Positions 1-12,760 of a stretch of DNA of 64,000 bases are shown here, piece by piece (positions within the stretch are counted from its first letter, which is position 1; each line of letters starts with the position of its first letter). The notes below the pieces were generated by a model that made no database searches, was not told the DNA's origin, and was given only the letters and a program-made list of their open reading frames with translations. This DNA comes from Rhyacichthys aspro. Its lineage: Eukaryota > Chordata > Actinopteri > Gobiiformes > Rhyacichthyidae. The DNA is taken from positions 6,041,978 to 6,105,977 of the forward strand of contig CM072159.1 in the NCBI GenBank assembly GCA_036850595.1, in the 5' to 3' direction. A program made the translations under genes and the position numbers.

Positions 1-654
1 TACATACAACATAGAAAAAAAATGAATGCAAATCTTCTCTTTTGGAAGTTATATGTGTATCGAAGTGTATGTCAAAGCTGCATGGTAGGTTTTGGCCACT
101 GGGGGACAGCAGAAACAACATGGAACAACTTTGGACCCTGCAGCATGTTCAGCATACTCAGAGTTTCAATCAAATCAACGGTTTTGCCGCTCATACCAGG
201 CCAGCTCTGAGTTTCACGTTTCAGAAACAGGTTTGAAGTTAGTCAACTCTGAAAACTGTTCACTCTCAGTTTAGCTAAAGAAAGAAAGCCATTATCAATT
301 CAGCTGAGAAAAGATGTTCTACCACGGCAACGGTACATAAACGAAGGCCGCCATGTGACAATGTGGATTTTGAGGGCCTTTAATAATAGAGAAAAATAAA
401 GTAGGCTGTGGTTTGATAGATGATAAGGATAATATAAATAAACCACTTATATTACGCTTTATTAACCTCAGCATTCACGGGACTTATTACTATTTCTTGT
501 TGGTTGTATTTTCAATGTAGACCCACATTTCAGTGTGACATTGCACGATATGCTAAAATTGTAGCGCTACAACCATGCACAACAAAGAGCTATTTCTGTT
601 CCTGCTTTTGTGAATGCTTCTTCATCAGCGGCTTAGAATGAACATACATAAGAC
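1..654. other. Intronic sequence, nothing recognised
   Basis: AT-rich unique-looking DNA. The overlapping short frames near the left edge share no composition bias or motif suggesting coding. No repeat family or RNA gene was recognised. Confidence 0.6.
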
Positions 655-1075
655 CTATATATGGTCTGTTAACCAATTACTGAGAAATATTGTTATGTAA
701 AAAATAAATATATAAAAGTAACAAAAGTAAAATCACTCTGCTATAAATGAGAAAATTAATCACTAAATCAGAGCACTCCTTGAGACATGGCATGTGTGAT
801 GTCAGTAAGTGGGTAAGGAACATTACTGAGTAGCACCCACACAAAGGAGCCAGAGTAATACACAGATTGTTGTTTAAATAAAAAGATGTATGTATATATG
901 GTCTATTAATAAATTACTTAGGAATAATATTCTAGAACCTAATTATTCAAAACTAATGAAAGAAAAACAATTTAGAGCTGGACTGTAATCAGTGCTTCTG
1001 AACAGAATCTTCACTGTGTGGTTATAAATGAGGAAATGAATCATCCAATGAGAGAGCTCCTTTTAACTGAACCAT
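655..1075. repeat. Diverged local tandem duplication
   Basis: Two arms about 235 bp apart share words in the same order. The first arm has TATATATGGTCTGTTAACC, then ATAAATGAGAAAATTAATCA, then AGAGCACTCCTTGA (about 655-785). The second has TATATATGGTCTATTAATA, then ATAAATGAGGAAATGAATCA, then AGAGAGCTCCTTTT (about 893-1073). The similarity has substitutions and small indels, so the duplication is old. One copy of an unnamed dispersed repeat lies between the arms. It could be a duplicated piece of a mobile element rather than unique DNA. Confidence 0.6.
791..835 (+). repeat. Dispersed family copy A (short)
   Basis: Contains the core ATGTCAGTAAGTGGGTAAGG followed by AACATTA, matching the core of the copies at 2005, 9872 and 20610. 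Only about 45 bp are recognisable, so it is the weakest of the four copies. Confidence 0.45.
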
Positions 1076-2004
1076 TTTCTCTGTATAAAAATGTATAAAC
1101 TATAAAAACACTTGGCATTGAAAGTACAGCCATTTTCGTACATACATTTTTTTCCCCATTAAAAAGAAGAATAAAAATGTGGTTCACATATTTTCAATCT
1201 CCCTTTTTATGGATATGACAACATTTCAAAGACAGCGTGCACATATAAAGAATGTTTTAACTTGCTTTGTACAAGCTTCAGCACACCGGGCTCTAGATGA
1301 TTTTAAAGCAAAGGCTGCTGGGTAATGATCAATAGTTTCCCTTGTTCTGAAGCGTAAGAGAAAAAGGGCTGGAGGCAGGGGACAGTACACTGTGTATCTT
1401 CGCTGTCTCTCTGTCCCTTTATGTACCACCCGTTCTGACCTCCCTTTCATTATCACTTCTAATCATCCCATCCTTCACTACCTCTTTACATCTCTCCCTT
1501 CTGTTGGTGGGGTTTGGCCCAAATCACCAGTGTTGAACAAGTTTAACCTCCGCCATTCAGGGCTCTCATTAGCTGATTACAAGCAGCTTTTACTGGCATC
1601 TGGTGTAGAGGGCTGTTACATAGAAACCTGTTATTATATTTCATCAGCCAAGTCCTTTTATATGGTGTTGAATGGTTGGATCAGGGGGATTGCACATGTA
1701 CATCCAAATTCATAAATTAATCCATATAGAGTGAAAAAAAAGATCTATGGGTCTATATAGAATTGCACAAGAAACTGTATTACATCAAGTGCTACAAAGG
1801 CAACTATGATAAATGCTACCAGTGGCCTATATATATAAATGGACAGTGGGTCAGGCCTTGTATTTTAAGTCACTGTTTTGCTATCACAGCCATGAGTTTG
1901 GCTCAGGAACATCTTCTAAGCCCCACTTCCTTGTTTCCCCTGTTGACTCTTATATTTCTGTTAACAGCATAAGATGTATGCATTTTGGCAACAAAAGTTA
2001 CGCA
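1076..2004. other. Intronic sequence, nothing recognised
   Basis: Unique-looking AT-rich DNA. Frames on both strands are chance frames without recognisable domains. No repeat family was recognised. Confidence 0.6.
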
Positions 2005-2150
2005 CATTCAATGGGTGAAAGGATATTACCCACCAAGTATAACAGATTCTGCATTAACAAGATGGATTCGGTCAAATTACAGCCAACTGACTATGTGTGT
2101 GCTGTCAGTAAGTGCGTTGAGGACATTAGTGGGTAGCTTGTAGTGGTCTA
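2005..2150 (+). repeat. Dispersed family copy B
   Basis: Reads CACCAAGTATAAC, then ATTCTGCATTAACAAGATGG, then GTGTGCTGTCAGTAAGTGCG, then GACATTAGTGGGTAGC. These words occur in the same order in copies at 9872-10080 (plus) and 20610-20871 (minus). The family was inferred by comparing copies within this window. I do not recognise a named family. The left boundary is approximate. Confidence 0.6.
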
Positions 2151-2805
2151 CATACCTCTGTCTATCTCTACATACAGGATACAACCCACCACAAACCTCC
2201 CTTCCGTCATACTAGTGGACATTTCTTTTCCCTGTTTCATGTCCCAGTCAGCTTTTGGTCCCATTTAGGTGAAGTTGGTGGGAAAACAAAAGACTATCCA
2301 TTGTCTCCTTTTATAGTATTTCCTGACATTGCACAGAAATGCCACACCAATGTCAATGAGTAACCAGGCAAGTAATATCCCATATAGAAAAGTCAGTAGG
2401 GTCTAACATGTTCCCTTTGTGGCATTTATTGAAGTTTGGAGTCTCATAATACATTAGGCCATTTGCACTGACTTTTCACTGACATAATATTACCACCTGT
2501 CTTGAGGCAGGAGCTTCTACTGGAAACCTGCTGCCACTTTCACTTAAGGCAAGAACTGGCATTTCACACCAATGGTTAATGACAATAGTAGAACTGTTTG
2601 GATTAATAAGCAGTACATATCAGTACATTTGCAAGCTGTATAAAATCTGCTCTCAGGCTGTGAAAGGCCCACAGACCAGACTTTGGATTTGGCCAGACTT
2701 TAGAGCACACCCGCTCCAAAGAGATGGTGTTCTCTTTTAAGTTTTCTATACAATTTAATTCCATTATATAGTACAGAGTTTCATTCTATATGGGAACAAA
2801 CCATT
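2151..2805. other. Intronic sequence, nothing recognised
   Basis: No repeat family, RNA gene or coding exon recognised. Confidence 0.6.
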
Positions 2806-2937
2806 AAAGGAAAGGAAAGCAGACACGCAGAGAGACAGAGAGGGGCAGCGGGGAAAGGGGGGGGGGCAGAGATTAAAAGCAAGGAACGGGGTAAAAAAAA
2901 TGAGTGAGTGGGGAAGGAAAAAGTAAAAGAGGATAAA
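2806..2937 (+). repeat. Purine-rich tract with G10 run
   Basis: About 130 bp of nearly pure A/G on the plus strand, containing a run of ten G at 2857-2866. It is low-complexity DNA of the type that can adopt triplex or quadruplex-like structures. No coding evidence. Confidence 0.75.
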
Positions 2938-3121
2938 TGACACTCATTGTTCCTTCCTCTTGCTGTCAGTTCACAGTAATGCTAATCATTAGGCTAATCT
3001 GACAGGATGGTACACCCCCCCTCGCCGTTGCATTCCAGTGCCCAGTGTCAATGAGAGGGAACCGCCGCATTACATGGCTGTTTGTTCTCTTTGTGCGCTC
3101 TCCTCCAATGCTATTAGCACC

Positions 3122-3122
<1 letters not shown>

Positions 3123-3164
<42 letters not shown>
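3123..3164 (+). repeat. (GT)21 microsatellite
   Basis: Uninterrupted GT dinucleotide repeat of 42 bp. Frames that read through it as alternating Cys-Val are artefacts. Confidence 0.97.
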
Positions 3165-3166
<2 letters not shown>

Positions 3167-3972
3167 CCTTTAGTGCCTGGATTTCTTTTTTTTCCGTAGA
3201 GTTACGTTCAGCACTGAGATGTCTGATGAAGTCATGCATGGCACCCATTTTAAGTGTTTTTTTTTACTATAAGATAACAAAGTCTGCAGCTTTTGTCAGT
3301 CTGGTAATCTAAGGAGACAATAAACTCCACTTCCGACTTTGTCTCAGTGAAATGTCATTCTTTTCATACAAAATGCTACAATCTGTTTCATTCTGGCAAA
3401 GACAGTTCAAGTGGATCTGCTGCCACGGGGTTTTCAAAAGAATGTGCTGGCGCTTTTTTGTGTCGCTTTATAATTAGCTTAATGAAAATCACACTGCAAT
3501 TAGAGAATCTTGACAGATATGATCATTTCTAGGGAAGAGCTGTTAAAATCATGTCACGTTAATTATGCCTGTTTCCTGTTTGATGCACAAGAGTTTTGAA
3601 GCTTATACAGATCAGACATAAATCCTTACAATTATTTAGTGATTTGCAAGATTATGATAGAAGTAGACTTAAAAATAAGGGGTATTCATCACAACTTCTA
3701 TCTTACCTTCTCTATTAAGTGTTTTTCCACATTCCACATCCACATTTTGTCAGATATGGCATACAATCCATTTTATTGTGATGGCACTTAACAAAACCTT
3801 CCAACAAGGGATCCAGTTCAATTACTCACTCTATGAGCATGTGTAATTTCCCGAACATCAACTAGTCTATACTATTGGGGATACATGGAAATAAAAGTTC
3901 TTGAAAGTCCTTACAAACCTAAATGATTCTCACTTTGAAGAGGCTTAAGTGGGATGCAACGGCGTTAAATAA
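3165..3972. other. Intronic sequence, nothing recognised
   Basis: Mixed-composition DNA between two GT microsatellites. The frames seen here show no family motif. Confidence 0.6.
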
Positions 3973-3990
3973 GTGTGTGTGTGTGTGTGT
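3973..3990 (+). repeat. (GT)9 microsatellite
   Basis: Short pure GT run. It is followed at about 4050-4320 by a GC- and TG-rich patch that contains no recognisable exon. Confidence 0.9.
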
Positions 3991-6031
3991 CCTGAGGGAG
4001 AACAGGAATCTCGGGTTAGAATAGGTAACAGTGGAATGTAATTGAGCTGAAAATTGAAAAGCGGAGCCGTGGCAAAGCCGGTGCGGCGTGTGGTGTGTGT
4101 ACGTCAGGTACGCTCTGGCATGTCTGTCAGTGTGACTCTGCGTGCACAGCCTCTGCAGTGTGTACTCGTGTTTGTTTGCGTTTTAAAACCAGAGTGGGAT
4201 GCCAGTGTAATCCTCGCACAGCCGGACCCCCAAGGATAACAGAAATTTACTGCTGAGTGGGTGAGCCACACAGGCATGCATATGAGAGCGCACACAAACA
4301 GACAGGCCCGGACCGAGCCACTACCTGAGAGAAGAGGATGAGAGCCTGCTGAGTCTCGCTCCAGAAACGCTCGGAAAATTGGAAAGAACTTTGCTGTCTC
4401 CTCTGGGCATCACTCATGAGGCTTCATTTTGTAAAATATATACATAATGCACTATTGTGCACACTCAAGAGTTGACACTGCACGCTCAAGGCTATGCACT
4501 AGCACAGATTTGTTTCAAAATGTATAACTCCGACAACATTATCTCTTAGTGTCTTCACTGCTGATGGCTTAAATGAAGATTTAGACCCTGAGGATTACGC
4601 ATTCATTTTAAAATTCTGGGGCCCTTAGCCTTATGCAGCATTACAATTCCTAAGGTCAGCACCACAGTAGTTGTTCATGCCTGGCTGTAAAACAAATTGA
4701 GTAGGATCACACCCTGTCCACACAGAATAGGGTACATCTCGAAGACTTTCAGCAGCTCCATTTTACTGTGTTCTAATCAAGACAGTTTAAACTACATGCT
4801 TTATCTATGCAATGGGTGCAGTAATAGGTTTTTAGACTAATAGCCTACACTTTTCATTCTTGTGTGTTGTGAGACAATGCTCTAAGCACTTACATTCCAC
4901 TGTTGTCCATACTAACTAATAACTTAAACCAAAATGGCTCTGTCATCTGGTTTATCATCTGCTAAGTGCCCCAACCAGAATCTCCCTGTGAATAAATGTT
5001 TAGTGTATAAAACTGGAATTAAATACTTTTGGTATTTTCTATATTTGCTATAGCTGTTAATTGCTTGTCTTTTTGCTTAAAATTCTTATTGGTTCATAGC
5101 ATTTTTTCCAAATGGAAAGCAACTGGAACGGCATTCAACTGCCTCAACCACTAAATTATTACAGTATGTTGGTTATTGGCTATGTTATTATTGGCTATAT
5201 TATTATTGCTAAAGAGGGCATTAGAGTAGCAGTAGAGTTAGTAAACTCAATCACTGTGATTCTAATTTACTACATTTGAAATTTTTTAGCATGATCGTGA
5301 TTTATCATTTTTATGACTCAATATGAATGAATTATTAACACTTGTGATTAATTCAAATGAGATGGATTTGTTCGTTTGATTACTTGGCTCACACATTGTG
5401 GCTACAGCAATCCTAGCTGGAGAATGCAACCCACATAGACTTTAAGTTAAATTTCATTAAGTTAGTCTGCAAGGAGTAGAATGGCTGCGCAAAATGCAAA
5501 CATTGGTGTATTTAAAACCAAAAGAGGGCGGGCAATACAAATATATTCTTTGTTCAGACATTGCTGATATATGAAGTGCACTGTGACTAAATCAGGGCTG
5601 GTATAATCAGCCTCTTCAGACTCCAACCTGCTGTCAATAATTAACCTGAGGCAGAAAAGTGCTGGTGTAAACAAGGGCACACAGCGGGACAGAGGTGAAG
5701 TCCCCTGCTGCTGAACACTGAGGCGAGACGGGTGAAACATTGCTTTAGTGTCACCATCTTCGAAAAAATAAAAGTCATGCATGTTAATAGTCCCTGAGCT
5801 CAGTACAGATGGGATTTAGGGAATAGTTCAGGCCATATTTCTACATTGTACCGACAATTTCCTATAAATTTTTCAGTGAGTAAATGTTAAATAGACAAAT
5901 GGCAGTACAGTTTAAGTTTGGTCTATTTTTTAATTCCCATTCCTGTACTACTTGTATGTATTTAAAAGTCACATCTTGATAAATCAACAGCCTGCCAGAA
6001 ATTATAATTTCAGTAGTAATTAAAAAATTGG
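3991..6031. other. Intronic sequence with a GC/TG-rich patch
   Basis: The patch at about 4050-4330 is more GC-rich than its surroundings, but reading frames on both strands are short and carry no family motif. The remainder is AT-rich and unique-looking. No repeat or RNA gene recognised. Confidence 0.55.
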
Positions 6032-6318
6032 GATGCAAGATGTCAGAGTGGTTAGTACTCCTACTTCACTGTGAAGAGGTCTCGGGATTGAGGGTTTTAC
6101 GACATTTATCTTTGTAAGCTTTTTATTCTTTTGTTTTCGTTCAAATAACATTCCAAAAAATAAATAAATAAATTAAATAAGCCTATATATTCTAAGTGTA
6201 ACAAAGATTGAGTTAACATTGCATATTGTTTGTCCAGATGGTTCAATGACATGCAACTCCATATTACCCATAGTGAATTAATGTAAATGTGAATGGTTGT
6301 CTGTTGGTGTTTGTCAAT
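6032..6318 (+). repeat. Common fish interspersed repeat, interrupted copy
   Basis: The left part at 6032-6098 has the head motif GTGGTTAGTACTCCTACTTC. The right part at about 6236-6318 has GTGAATGGTTGTCTG. Both belong to a short repeat very common in teleost introns. Its consensus, from memory, runs from a 'gtggttagcactcctgc' head through a 'gtgtgaatggttgtctgt' middle to a 'gctgggataggctccagc' tail. About 140 bp between the two parts are not recognisable. I do not assign a formal family name. Confidence 0.6.
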
Positions 6319-7088
6319 AAATGTCGATACCACGCATTGGCAACTACTTATTTACATGATGCATTAAGGTCTAGTATAAATCAGTATATCTAATATACGA
6401 AATGAAAAACAAAATTTGAAACCTAAACACAATCATCCTCATACTGGCAACTTTAATACTAGATGCTATTAAATTCTGCACACCCCAAAGTTAAAGGTAA
6501 GCAAAGCTATTCATTGTGCATTTTGTTTAGGGTACATACTTCAAATGGCTAATCTTGCAGTAAAAAAAAAGATTAGCTGTTCTCTTAACACGACTCATTG
6601 TTTGTATTGTAAGGCCTTTTATCTTCTCCCATAATGATCCTTTTCACTCCTTTCTTTAGAGTGCCCTCGGCGTAAGAGTAAATCCGCTTAAACAATAGCT
6701 AAGATTAATACATATTGGGGGGATTTTATCGAAAGCTACACATTTTTTGTTTGACAATCCTGGCAGGTTAGGGGTTTAAAAACGCAGAAGCACCTCTGTT
6801 CTTCACATATTCTCCCTCCTGCCTGTCTGCGTCCTCTTGTGTCGGTGGAGGTTGGTGCTCTCAGTCCGTCTGTGTGGTCTGGGGAGAGGGCTATTTGACT
6901 GGCTGATAAGTGCGACACACAGGCTCTGACAGCTTCATCCATCAGCGTGTCGACGTGACGGACAGGCCTCTGCGGAGAGGTCACACTGCACACTGATATG
7001 TGCCAGTGTGTGTGGCCGTGGAAATATGGCTCTGCTGGGACGGCCATACGGACTCAGCAGAGGAAAATCAATGTGGGGCCATGATGCA
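6319..7088. other. Intronic sequence with a GC-rich patch
   Basis: About 6740-7085 is richer in G and C than its surroundings and has long frames on both strands. None has family motifs or splice-bounded structure. It may be a conserved non-coding block, with no further support. Confidence 0.5.
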
Positions 7089-7180
7089 CATTTTCTCATT
7101 TTTTATTTTTATTTTTTCTCTTTCTCTCTTTCTATTTCTTTTTTCTTCTCTGTCACTTTTTCACGTTTTCAGTCCACACT
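7089..7180 (+). repeat. Pyrimidine-rich tract
   Basis: Almost pure C/T on the plus strand. The Phe/Ser-rich frames reading through it are composition artefacts. Confidence 0.75.
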
Positions 7181-9519
7181 TTCTTTTTTAATGAACCAAA
7201 AAAATTACTTATTTTTCTCAGCCATATGTCTCTACGCAGCCTATTTTACAAAATTACATTAATACCAAAGATTTTTTTATTTAAGTAGCTCTATTATTAG
7301 TCTTTTGTTGTATGTTGCCACTGGTTGGAACCTTGTATCTTTGCATTTCATTATTTATTTTTGATTATTTTATATCACAGTAAAAAAGAAAACTGGTTAG
7401 TTTTCTTGACTCTAAACCAATGGGGGGCATTTAAAAAAAATAAAAATAAAAAATAATTTAACTTTGCATTTTTAAGTCACCTATTGCCATCATACCTACA
7501 CTATGTATCATATGTGTTCCCAGAAATTTGTCTCTGAAACTGGATTTTGAACTTAAAATAAATAAAAACACTTGTTGATTTTTGTTACATTTTCAGCTTC
7601 CATAATTAATTTTAATGTAAATATTTGTAATGGGGAATATATCTGTTTATGGAAATGTAGCATGACAATTTATTATGTTTTAGAAATAAGTAAAGTTAGT
7701 TTAGTCAGAGAAAGCTTGGTGTAACAAACAAAATATGAAATGCTTCAATAAACTAAATAAAATTCCAAAAGTCCTTCGTGTGTGTGTAAACTTAAACAGG
7801 AAGCTATTTATTTATTAATTCATTTAGTAGACAGATTTGAATTAATGTTCATTATTTGAGGCTTCATGAGAACAAATGACAGATTACTTTCTCTAAAGAA
7901 CTGTGGCAACTTTGGATTTAGTTGCAAATACTGTCCAGGACATGCTGTCTAGATATTCTGTCCCATCCACCTCCCCAACCTACCACCTGGACAAACAGAT
8001 TTCCTCAATCATTGGCTTGACAAGCTTGAGAACTTTACGCCTGAGCTCACAAATCACATCTCTGTTATTCAAAAAGCATGCATATCAGCAAAGAAAGACC
8101 ATTTCCACAAGATCAAAATACTTCCCAAACAGACAAACGAGGAGCAGTTCCCTGGCAACAGTCGCAAAGAAGAACCTGACCTGAAATTTAGGACACATTG
8201 ACCTTTGCATTTTTTCAGTGCATTTTTGTCTTTCACGGCTGGCTTTGTTATGGGAATATGACACAGATAAACCGAGTCATTGTCAGTTTGGGATAAGAAG
8301 ACACATGGCTACTGAGTCCCATAGTAACACAACAAAACATGAAGATGACAATCACAGTTGTTTTTGTTGAGGCAATGACTTCTGCATTCATATAGCTGTT
8401 ATTTTATCATTGAAAGTTTGTGTTTTCTTTGTCATTTTTCTTGTGTAATCCTGCCTGCAGTTCTTGTTCTTTATTTTTAATGTTTGCTTACTTAATTTGG
8501 TCTTAATGTCAGGTGTCATTTTGATTGTGTGCTAAAATTGAAATCAAATTGTTTTATATTATATGTTGTTATATATTATTACATATTGCACCCACTTGGC
8601 AAACTTATATCAAAATTTAACTCCATCTTAAAGGCTGACTCCTTCACATAACTTGTTCTTACCATGGAAACGTAAATGTTATGCCAACTAAGTAAATGCA
8701 TCAAAGCGTGCATTAGGTGCCTTTATTTATATATCTCATCCAATTCATATTTTTATTACACAGATAATTATTTGCAAAGAAAGAAAATCAGCCAAATCTA
8801 AGAAATTTTATAAACTGCTTAGTTTAACTGTTTCCACAGTAACAACATACCCCTAATGTTGACAATCCTAACTCAAAGTGTTTGGAGTTTACATTAGATA
8901 AAAAGATTTGTACACAAGATATCCATAGATCTAATTATGGTAGTGGGTATCAAAGAAATATTTTATGATCAAAATGTTGGAGCTGTAATTGGCAGTTTTA
9001 GTTTTATAGTTTGACATTTTGATTTTGTGCTTTACACATTGAGACAATTTTTGATCACATTTTAGCTCAATAAGTGAAAGTGCTTTAACTTTGGTGCATA
9101 TATTGTACCAAACCGTCACACACAAAAACCCTGTGTCAAAATGAATAGCTCTTTATCTCTGATGGTGTCATGAAATGACAAAAACCCAACCAGGAAGATT
9201 TACACTTCCGCAAGAGACCATGTTCTCTCATTAAAACTTACTCTTTTGACCATCCAGATAAAAATGCCATTGTGTGTGTCTCATGTGATTCACTGTGTTG
9301 ACATTTTTATGACATTTGACATTTAATCTGTGAGTTTCTTTCCCTCTTTGACTCTTTCTCAAAAGTTCTCTGATTTTTTTTTTTTCTTTCTCTTTTCTTT
9401 CTCAATCCTGCATTCCTGGCGAGCCTGGCGTCTTTGTCCCCAATGACATCACACATTAAGGCTGTGACAGGCTGGATGCTAGGAATGTGGGGTCTGAGAG
9501 GCAGCGAAAGCATGGCAGA
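7181..9519. other. AT-rich intronic sequence, nothing recognised
   Basis: Strongly AT-rich, with short A- and T-runs. I saw no repeat family, exon or RNA gene. Confidence 0.55.
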
Positions 9520-9610
9520 AAAAATAGAGGGCGAATAGAAGCTGATGATGAAGACAGACCGAAAGAAGGACACAGAGAGAAAAAAAAAAAAAAAAAAGAT
9601 GGAGAAAGAA
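9520..9610 (+). repeat. Purine-rich tract with A-run
   Basis: A/G-rich DNA with a long A-run at about 9581-9598. It generates basic and Lys-rich frames on the plus strand and Phe/Ser-rich frames on the minus strand, none of which is credible as protein. Confidence 0.75.
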
Positions 9611-9871
9611 TACCATTGATTGAGCTGGTCATGAATGGACTCCACATAGGACCAACACACACCGATACAAGACCCACTCCTCTGTCTGTCCCCTCCTTCT
9701 CTGTTTGTACTCTTTCATTAATCTCCTTTAGAGGATTCAGACAACACCACCCCCTACACCCACACTAGCCCCTCTCACCAAAACCCAAGTAAAACCTTCA
9801 GACTACGCACAAGACCTTCTCTTTACTTTTTTTGTACTCAACCTAAGATTTGGGCACATTGACAACAGAAG

Positions 9872-10080
9872 TTAAAGAGACTACAATACATTTTCAGTGG
9901 ACAAAATGGGTATTAATCACCAAAGATTATACATTCTGCACAAACAACATAATGATTTAGGCATCTAGGAATGTGTGCTGTCAGTGACTGGGTAGAGAAC
10001 ATTAACAAGTAGCTATATAAGCATTTAGGCTACACCAGCTAAAGACTACATGCTTTAAGTCACTGGATATTTAAATTTAT
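9872..10080 (+). repeat. Dispersed family copy C
   Basis: Aligns by eye with copy D (reverse complement of 20610-20871). Shared words in order are ACAATACATTTTCA, ATCACCAA, CTGTCAGTGACTGGGTAGAG, AACATTA, ATTTAGGC and GTCACTGGAT. The left limit is set at TTAA, where the shared sequence begins. The right limit is uncertain. It carries no coding capacity, so it is probably a non-autonomous mobile element. Confidence 0.65.
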
Positions 10081-11969
10081 GTTGTGCAAAACCTGTACAG
10101 AACGCCAAATAACCCCACAAGGAGGACACATCGGATGAAATTAACAAATGCGTTGCTAAATGAAAATGTAAGTCCATTACTAGAATATTTACTCTTTGAA
10201 ACATGCATGAGACAGCAAGTTTTAAATTGACTGATTTATTGTTTATTTTGCTCAGTCATATAGCTAAATAACTTTTTTAAAAGGGACAGAACATGCTGTT
10301 TTAAAAGGGGTTTGATATTTTAACAATTTTAATATTATAGCTCCTGGTGTAATGGCTAATCATCTTGTTTACAAAGTGAAACTTTAAAGTGGAATTCATG
10401 ATTCAAGATAAACAGCATACTGGTCTGAACCATGGTGCACTGTAAACAGCAGAGATTAGCCGTTATGCTGGATTGGCATGATCTACTGTTTGTAACCTCT
10501 CTCTGAATGATTGCTGGTCTGTTTTGTCACTGAGGTTGCTTTTGGTGTTGGAATTAGCCTTCACAAACAAACCAGAGAGCTAAGGAGAAAGCAAGCCCAA
10601 AAAAACCAGGATTGAGAAAATCTTTAAGATCTCACCCCTCAATGGGATCACTCTATACTTAAAAAATAACTATGCCTTCTGCCACTTCCTTTAACCAAGG
10701 GGTATTCAATCTATTTTCATCTAACAAAAGAAATCCTGTTACAATTAATAGTAAAATACAAATGCACTAATAATATTTGAAAGAAATCTCCACTATTTTC
10801 CATGGAACCAAATATTCAAACATTCCACCTTTTCATATATTTGCAACACAAGCTCAGGACAAAAAAAAAAAAAAAATCTGGCTCTTATTATTTCACTCTA
10901 TGAACTGGCGTCTTTGAAGTTTGTTCAGATGCAACACTGTCACGCACAACCACTGCTCCTGTGACGGCCTAGTTACATGACCTTCTATCTGCCTCTCCTC
11001 TGCTTTTTTTTATGTGTGATCAAGTGTTTTCTACAAGGTCCACCCAGAGAGTGCTGTTTGCTTTATAAAGATTAAAATTTCACATTCAGCTTCCAGTCTA
11101 CTGTGCGGCCTTCCATAAAAGCCACATTCATTTGTCTGGTTCTATATTTGACATCAAATAACATGCCTCTCATGTAAAACCCTGCCTGAAATCCTCCTAT
11201 GCACAGAGGTCTGTAATGCAATTGCAACTCAGAAGATAGACTCAGCCTGTCCATATTTTATAGCTTACAGCTCTCGGCTCTTGACAACACACTGCTTTTA
11301 TAAGACATACCCGCTGCATGGAGACATTAGCATGAATCATAACAAATCTAATAAACTCTATATGCACTAACACTGGAGTTCAAGGTGCCATCAGAAGTCA
11401 GATCTACTTTATTAAAGTGCCTCGGACATGAACAAGTTTGTTAGGAAGCACTTTGTGTTATTAAAAAAAGAGCGCAACATAAAAGGTAGCAATACGATCA
11501 GACATAAAAGGCAGCACACAGTGGAAAAAATCCAGCACATCCGTCACACTAAAAGCCAACAGAATTAACTTATTTAAGCAAAAGTTTAAGATGAAATTAC
11601 CGTAATGTTTCAAAGAGGTGTATTTAATGCATCCCTGTTACCTCTTGTGGCGCCGCCATGAGGAATCGTTTTGGGAGCAGCTGTGGCAACGACGGGGATA
11701 GCTGCAGGATATGGTGGCCTTCCACAGTGGTTACATGGTAAAGACTAGAAAAGTGGGATAGACACAGGATGTGGGGACTTGTACAATGGCTAACGCCGTA
11801 TGAAACTTTAACTGGCGAACCACAAAATCACACAAGACAGATTGCTTTCCCTCGGATCTCTCAGCGCAGCCACATCAAGGCCTGTCATTCGGACCGAGAA
11901 GAGTTACGGGGGAAAAAAAAAGCAAAATGGAAGTCAGAGATAAGCCACTAAAAGTTAAACAAAGTCAGA
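10081..11969. other. Intronic sequence, mostly unique
   Basis: Contains an A-run at about 10861-10876. Otherwise no recognisable repeats or exons. From about 11640 the composition becomes more balanced and leads into the candidate regulatory block. Confidence 0.5.
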
Positions 11970-12760
11970 GAGAGAAAAGAACCATCAGGAGCACTCTCAT
12001 CGTGACAAATTAATTTGTCGCCGGATCAATAAGTCATTATCACATTCAAAACAGAAAATGGAGAGATGGGGCTGCAATGCAAAACAAATGTCTCATGCAA
12101 AAGTGGGCCTTTAAGTTATTGAGTGTCGGGGTGAACTTTTGCAAACCCTTGTGCGATGAAATAATCTCACCCCATTAAGAGTGAAGAAGCAGTGCTAGCC
12201 AAACTAATTATGGCGAATTCAGTTTTTTTTTAAAATGTCAAGAAGAGGGATTATATATGTCTGCCTCAATTAAACCAACCGCAGATAACATGCAATCATA
12301 GTGACTTCTCCATCTGCAGACTAAATAAAACCACGTAACAGTCTGTGAAATTCAGAAAAAAATCATTCGAAATAATTCAAACCACATCCCCTTCATCTGA
12401 GAATCAATAGCACTCACAAGCCCATAATAACCTCAATAAAGGCCTGGGTGACACAAAGCAACAGGCTTTTAGACACAGCTGTCAGGTGGCTTATTTGCGA
12501 CTGCTAATTTAATAAAATCAGTAAAGGGCCACAATAATTACATGGAAAATACGAATGACAATAACAATCTGCAGATTAGCCCAGTAGTTATTAGATCACA
12601 GCAGCTCAACTCAGTTACTGGATCAATCTAAACAATAAATCGAGTGCCAAGAGGAAGTGCCTGGAGTCTTTCCAAGCGACAGGGGATTCAAAAAGGTAAA
12701 AGATTTTGATGTCTTTGAAGTTAAGCTACTTATCTAATCTTTTAACTTAAAACCTCTTGG
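11970..12760. promoter_or_regulatory. Candidate conserved non-coding block
   Basis: Repeat-free, balanced composition compared with the AT-rich flanks. It has clusters of homeodomain-type TAAT words (AAATTAATTT, CTAATTATGG, AATAATTACATGG) and adjacent E-boxes (CAGCTG and CAGGTG within ACAGCTGTCAGGTGGC near 12477-12492). Long reading frames are absent. This pattern is typical of developmental enhancers in introns, but no cross-species alignment was available, so function is inference. Confidence 0.3.

Noticed and set aside
9307..9768. Overlapping frames of 73-117 codons on both strands
   Set aside because: They are driven by a purine-rich tract and an A-run (Lys-rich on one strand, Phe/Ser-rich on the other), with no domain or splice support.
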